Positions 40,537 to 43,627 of a DNA stretch of 43,627 bases are shown here, one piece after another. The position numbers and the translations under genes are program-made. The notes beneath the pieces are model-generated. The model did no database searches. It saw nothing but the letters and a program-made list of their open reading frames with translations, and was not told the DNA's origin. Each line of letters begins with the position of its first letter. Position 1 is the stretch's first letter. The stretch comes from Rhodococcus erythropolis NBRC 15567. Its GTDB lineage: Bacteria > Actinomycetota > Actinomycetes > Mycobacteriales > Mycobacteriaceae. The stretch spans positions 1 to 43,627 of the forward strand of contig NZ_BCRM01000039.1 of assembly GCF_001552595.1 (NCBI RefSeq), given 5' to 3'.

Positions 40537-41375
40537 AAGACCCGTACGTCGACCCCGAAACCGGGGTCCGGATCAACAAACTCGGGCACACCGACCCGCA
40601 AGCACTCCTCGAGGACGAAACCGAAGCGGCGTATCAGCGCATCCTGCAGCTCGAATTACAGCCCATCGCAGGTAATTTCGACTTCGACCACCTGAAAAAG
40701 ATCCACCAATTCATCTTGCAAGACGTCTACGACTGGGCAGGCACCCTCCGCACCCGCGACACCGGCGCCGTCGGCATGAACCTCCCACACTGCCGACCCG
40801 AACACATCGAAAACCAGGCAGCGTTCATCTTCCGCGGAATCGCCAAAGACAACTTCCCCCAAGGACTCCCGAAAGACCGCGCCGTCGACCGCCTCGCCTA
40901 TCACTGGGGCGAAACCACCGTCCTGCACCCGTTTCGGGACGGCAATTCCCGCACACAACGAGTCTTCTTCGACGAACTCCTCAAATCCTCCGGTTGGACC
41001 ATCGACTGGCAGAAAGTCCACGCCTCCGCAGTGCAAGCAGCCCGCTACGTCGCCATGGAAGCAACCCACACACCGCTCCGCGACGTCCTCGCCCCCGGCG
41101 TACACCGCAACGGCACCGAACCACCCACGCTCGCCAAAACCCAAGGCAACGTCATTCACCTCGAGGTGGCCGAGCATCACAAGGCGATGATCGACCATCT
41201 CCGCAGCGGAAACCGCGAACCGTACAACCCGAACGAACTCAGCGACCTCATGCGCGGACGCCTACTCGACTACCCGTCACAGCCACCGACAGGTTCACGA
41301 GAATCAGGGACGAGCGGGCCGGAAACCTCGCGGACCCAGACACCGAAACGCGAACACGACCTCGGCAGAGACTGA
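40533..41375 (+). CDS. Fic-domain AMP transferase toxin
   Basis: 280 residues. The Fic active-site motif HPFRDGNSR is at 132-140, preceded by the flap region (TGAVGMNLPHCRPEHI) and the helix FDHLKKIHQFILQDVYDWAG. The likely start is TTG 40533, which overlaps the VbhA-like stop by 4 bp, so toxin synthesis is coupled to the antitoxin; the conserved DPYVDPETGVRINKLG block follows at once. C-terminal ~90 residues are Pro/Thr/Arg-rich and may be a delivery or binding tail, as in VbhT-type conjugative Fic proteins. Activity: AMP transfer to a host protein such as gyrase. Confidence 0.9.
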   Translation: MKDPYVDPETGVRINKLGHTDPQALLEDETEAAYQRILQLELQPIAGNFDFDHLKKIHQFILQDVYDWAGTLRTRDTGAVGMNLPHCRPEHIENQAAFIFRGIAKDNFPQGLPKDRAVDRLAYHWGETTVLHPFRDGNSRTQRVFFDELLKSSGWTIDWQKVHASAVQAARYVAMEATHTPLRDVLAPGVHRNGTEPPTLAKTQGNVIHLEVAEHHKAMIDHLRSGNREPYNPNELSDLMRGRLLDYPSQPPTGSRESGTSGPETSRTQTPKREHDLGRD

Positions 41376-41428
41376 AAACTTCCGGACAAAAGCAGATTGA
41401 CCACAATAAATGTGGCCGTGAATTGCTC

Positions 41429-41803
41429 CTACTGAAACTTTTCGGCGCGCTCGTTCACCAAACGAGCAAGAACCCGAACCGTTTCCGGGTCAGTCATATC
41501 GCCACCACGCGCGCAACCGATCCGCGCACCGGACGCCGCCTCCGCAGCCCGCAACTCCGCATACGCCGCAACAAGCTCAGGACTCGGATTCGCCATCAGA
41601 TCCGCCCGGCGCTTCTGCTCAGCCTTGTGAGCCAAACGCAACTTGCTAGACAGCTGCTCTTCGCGCCATATCCTGAACCTGCGACGCTTCCACGGAGAAC
41701 GAACCGCAGCACCGCCCGTCCATGCCGCGAACTGCTTCTTGTCCCGCTCCCACGCCCGCGGCCGAAAATCCGGACTCCAACCATCCATCAACTTTTCCCC
41801 CAC
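41429..41803 (-). CDS. Unknown basic protein
   Basis: 124 residues, not recognised. Strongly basic and helical in the middle (WKRRRFRIWREEQLSSKLRL, AHKAEQKRRADLM), acidic at the end. ATG 41803 follows GGTGGGGG. It is convergent with fic. Nucleic-acid binding is plausible. Confidence 0.6.
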   Translation of the reverse strand: MGEKLMDGWSPDFRPRAWERDKKQFAAWTGGAAVRSPWKRRRFRIWREEQLSSKLRLAHKAEQKRRADLMANPSPELVAAYAELRAAEAASGARIGCARGGDMTDPETVRVLARLVNERAEKFQ

Positions 41804-42013
41804 CTCGCATCAACCTGCGGACACACCCAAATTAACAGCGTTCAACCACCAACCGCCGCCGACGAAGATCCGAAACGCACGTCCGAACCAGCCGAAACGC
41901 GACCACGCCTCGACCCCGACGGACAACCCCCGGACCGAGAAATGGCCCGACTCAGGGTCGGACCATCCTCATCTCCATTTGCGATTAAGGGCCTACGAAC
42001 AGCGCCTTCACGC

Positions 42014-42382
42014 TCATCGCACCCAACGAACCAACCAGCCCACCAAAATCAGCGGCAACGCCAACGCCACAATCAACACCCGACGCACCAAACCCCTGAA
42101 TCCAGGGATCCACACCGCCGACTTCACAACCTCCAGCGCAGCAGGATCCCCAAAAGGAACCCCATACCCCAGCCAGCCCACGACGCGAATCAGCAGGAAA
42201 ACCACGCTGATCAGACCCCAAACGGCATCCGCTGCCTTGCCGATCACCCGCATGGACCGATCGCCGCGCCACACCCGCGTTGCCAAAGACTCATCCGACC
42301 ACCAACGAGGTCGAGTCCTTTGTCCAGACGCATTCTCTCGACTAGATCCATCTTCTTCATTTACCGTACTTTCATTAACCAT
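42014..42382 (-). CDS. Small membrane protein
   Basis: 122 residues with a hydrophilic, acidic N-terminus of about 45 residues and two membrane segments, about 54-72 (AVWGLISVVFLLIRVVGWL) and 102-120 (VLIVALALPLILVGWLVRW). ATG 42382 follows AGAAAGGCTC. Not recognised. Confidence 0.62.
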   Translation of the reverse strand: MVNESTVNEEDGSSRENASGQRTRPRWWSDESLATRVWRGDRSMRVIGKAADAVWGLISVVFLLIRVVGWLGYGVPFGDPAALEVVKSAVWIPGFRGLVRRVLIVALALPLILVGWLVRWVR

Positions 42383-42736
42383 GATAGAGCCTTTCTGTTA
42401 GTTCACGATTGTTCCCTTCGGTTCAGGATTTGCGCACAAAACTAGCCGCCGTCCATTCTTTCGGGATTCTTTGTCGCCCCGAGATTTCGAAGCAACGGAT
42501 TACATCCTACCAGGTCGCAGCGACAATTTGCGAGCTTTCCGGGGTCGCGAGACCGATTTGATGCACTCGACAAGAATCGGCGCTCAGCTGCCCGTACAGC
42601 CCCGATAATAATGCGCCGGTACTCCGAGCTGGGGGCGGCACTGCATATTAACTAACAAAGGCCAAAAATATATACCCTCTTAGAATAAGGGCGGGTTTAA
42701 ATAGACGGTTTCTCTTCAATGAACTCATCTCGAGAG

Positions 42737-42817
42737 CAGAGCTACCGCGACACCACACGTGGCCGGCCTCCGTCGCTCCCGCACAATCACCCCGCCAGCC
42801 ACCCGAGCGGGAGGTGC
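42737..42817. repeat. Repeat A, copy 2
   Basis: 81-bp partner of 31301-31380, here directly upstream of repeat B copy 2. Both lie in the 795-bp gene-free stretch 42383-43177, in which no other gene is supported. Confidence 0.8.
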
Positions 42818-42849
42818 GAACGCCTGGCCCGTCGCCGGCGGTGTGTTGG

Positions 42850-43133
42850 CGCCTGCCCGGCGGCCGACCACCTACCGGTGTCCCCCGAAATGAGCTCCGC
42901 TGCGCTCCGCACCAGCGAAAAGCGTTGATCTGTTTGTCCTTCTGGCCTTCCGATTCTCGTCGGCGGTGACCTACACGCAACCCCTGGCGGCGATGCCGAC
43001 CCGAGGGCTCCGAGAAATTTTCTCAACCCGCACTCGCACGCTCGCAGAGAAATTTTCCCGGCCCAGGGGTGGCACTCCGGCCCCCTCATGCCGACGCGAT
43101 TCTCCTTTGCCAGCAGGGCAAAAAAATTGGCGG
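42850..43133. repeat. Repeat B, copy 2 (leader upstream of ardC-like gene)
   Basis: 284-bp partner of 35413-35695, ending 44 bp before the ArdC-like start. It contains GAGAAATTTTCTC, a near-perfect palindrome, and a second GAGAAATTTTC 30 bp later. The strong conservation of blocks in a non-coding region suggests a structured leader or promoter. Confidence 0.8.
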
Positions 43134-43177
43134 CCACCGAGCAGGGGGCGCCACCGGATCAGCGGAGGTTGAAAGTT

Positions 43178-43627
43178 ATGGGTGCGAAGACCACGGCAGA
43201 CAAGAGCGCGGCACGACGCGAGCAGGCCGCCGCACTGCACGAGAGCATCACCGCGAAGGTCGCCCAGCTCACCGACACCGACGCATGGGCCGCCTACCTG
43301 ACCGCCGCAGCAGCGTTCCACGCGTACAGCTTCAACAACGTCATGTTGATTTTCTCGCAGGCCCCCGACGCTAGCCAGGTCGCCGGATTCCGCAAGTGGC
43401 AAGAACTCGGACGACAGGTCCGCAAGGGCGAAAAGTCGATCAAGATTTTCGGCTACTCGACCAAGAAGATCACCGAAACCGACACCGAGACCGGCGAGGA
43501 AACCACCCGCCGCGCAGCACGGTTCCCGATCCTGTCCGTGTTCGACATCGCGCAAACCGATCCGATCGAAGGACACCCCGCAGCAGCCGCCGAAACCATC
43601 ACCACCCGACTGCAAGGCGACGACTCC
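43178..43627 (+). CDS. ArdC-like antirestriction protein, 3' end outside the window
   Basis: 150 codons, open to the window edge. ATG 43178 follows GGAGG (43164-43168). The ArdC N-terminal ssDNA-binding domain is visible: AYSFNNVMLIFSQAPDASQV, GFRKWQELGRQVRKGEKSIK and FPILSVFDIAQTD. In full-length members a metalloprotease-like domain follows. ArdC proteins protect incoming plasmid DNA from restriction during conjugation. The gene has its own long leader (repeat B), fitting early expression on entry. Confidence 0.88.
   Translation, partial: MGAKTTADKSAARREQAAALHESITAKVAQLTDTDAWAAYLTAAAAFHAYSFNNVMLIFSQAPDASQVAGFRKWQELGRQVRKGEKSIKIFGYSTKKITETDTETGEETTRRAARFPILSVFDIAQTDPIEGHPAAAAETITTRLQGDDS

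Noticed and set aside
40994..42445. 483-codon plus-strand frame.
   Set aside because: Rich in Arg, Pro, Thr and Gln with low complexity; it crosses the end of fic and two minus-strand genes.
42787..43137. Antisense frames within repeat B (also at 34991-35719) that share peptide similarity between copies.
   Set aside because: The similarity follows from the DNA repeat; frames are not kept in register throughout and have no ribosome sites. Kept as non-coding, though a translation test would settle it.

Overview
The window looks like part of a large plasmid or plasmid-like accessory replicon of a high-GC actinomycete, most likely Rhodococcus or a close relative. The evidence is GC-rich codon use, frequent GTG and TTG starts, a DUF2637 protein, gamma-butyrolactone-receptor-type TetR regulators, a thc-like P450/ferredoxin/reductase locus, a perfect actinobacterial SOS box, and a plasmid-maintenance block (ParB-like, NrdH, DnaB-N, Fic/VbhA-like, ArdC). 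No rRNA, intact tRNA, CRISPR array or insertion sequence was seen. All calls come from reading the sequence; no database was searched.

Left edge (1-3.8 kb): the 3' part of a DUF2637 membrane protein gene, two translationally coupled TetR genes, an unknown gene and a small serine resolvase with a 43-bp res-like site upstream. At 27.07-28.21 kb the same set recurs in degenerate form: a DUF2637::TetR fusion remnant, a second resolvase of identical length and a second 43-bp site in the same orientation. The 24.4 kb between the sites is therefore a candidate resolvase-bounded cargo island.

Island (3.8-28.2 kb): it holds two copies of a drug-efflux module (divergent TetR, conserved promoter/operator, DHA2-type MFS pump, PaaI-like thioesterase), one with an intact TetR and one with only a TetR stub. 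There is also a P450 gene behind a doubly frameshifted thioesterase, and a nine-gene minus-strand cluster at 9.5-19.9 kb. That cluster encodes a 2Fe-2S ferredoxin, a CYP153-like P450, a ferredoxin reductase, a CYP136-like P450, a transglutaminase-like protein, an aldehyde dehydrogenase, an SDR, a BtrH-N/DUF4872 protein and an acyl-CoA ligase. A divergent ThcR-like AraC regulator sits at its head. The enzymes fit oxidation of a hydrophobic substrate to alcohol, aldehyde, acid and acyl-CoA, with one or two acyl-transfer steps of unknown purpose. Small unknown genes and an HNH nuclease gene close the island.

Conflict block (28.3-35.4 kb): two HEPN-type proteins (one with a small membrane partner, one Abi-like), an SOS-box-controlled ImuA'-like gene without polymerase partners, and an overlapping caspase-like protease/EACC1 pair. 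The last is a two-gene conflict or programmed-death system.

Plasmid backbone (35.4-43.6 kb): small orphan genes, a ParB-like gene, an AT-rich repeat-bearing gap, nrdH, a stand-alone DnaB N-terminal domain, small coupled genes, a VbhA-like/Fic pair, and the start of an ArdC-like antirestriction gene. A ~283-bp non-coding repeat lies just upstream of both the ardC-like gene and a 38-codon Cys-rich gene, suggesting a shared leader or promoter region.
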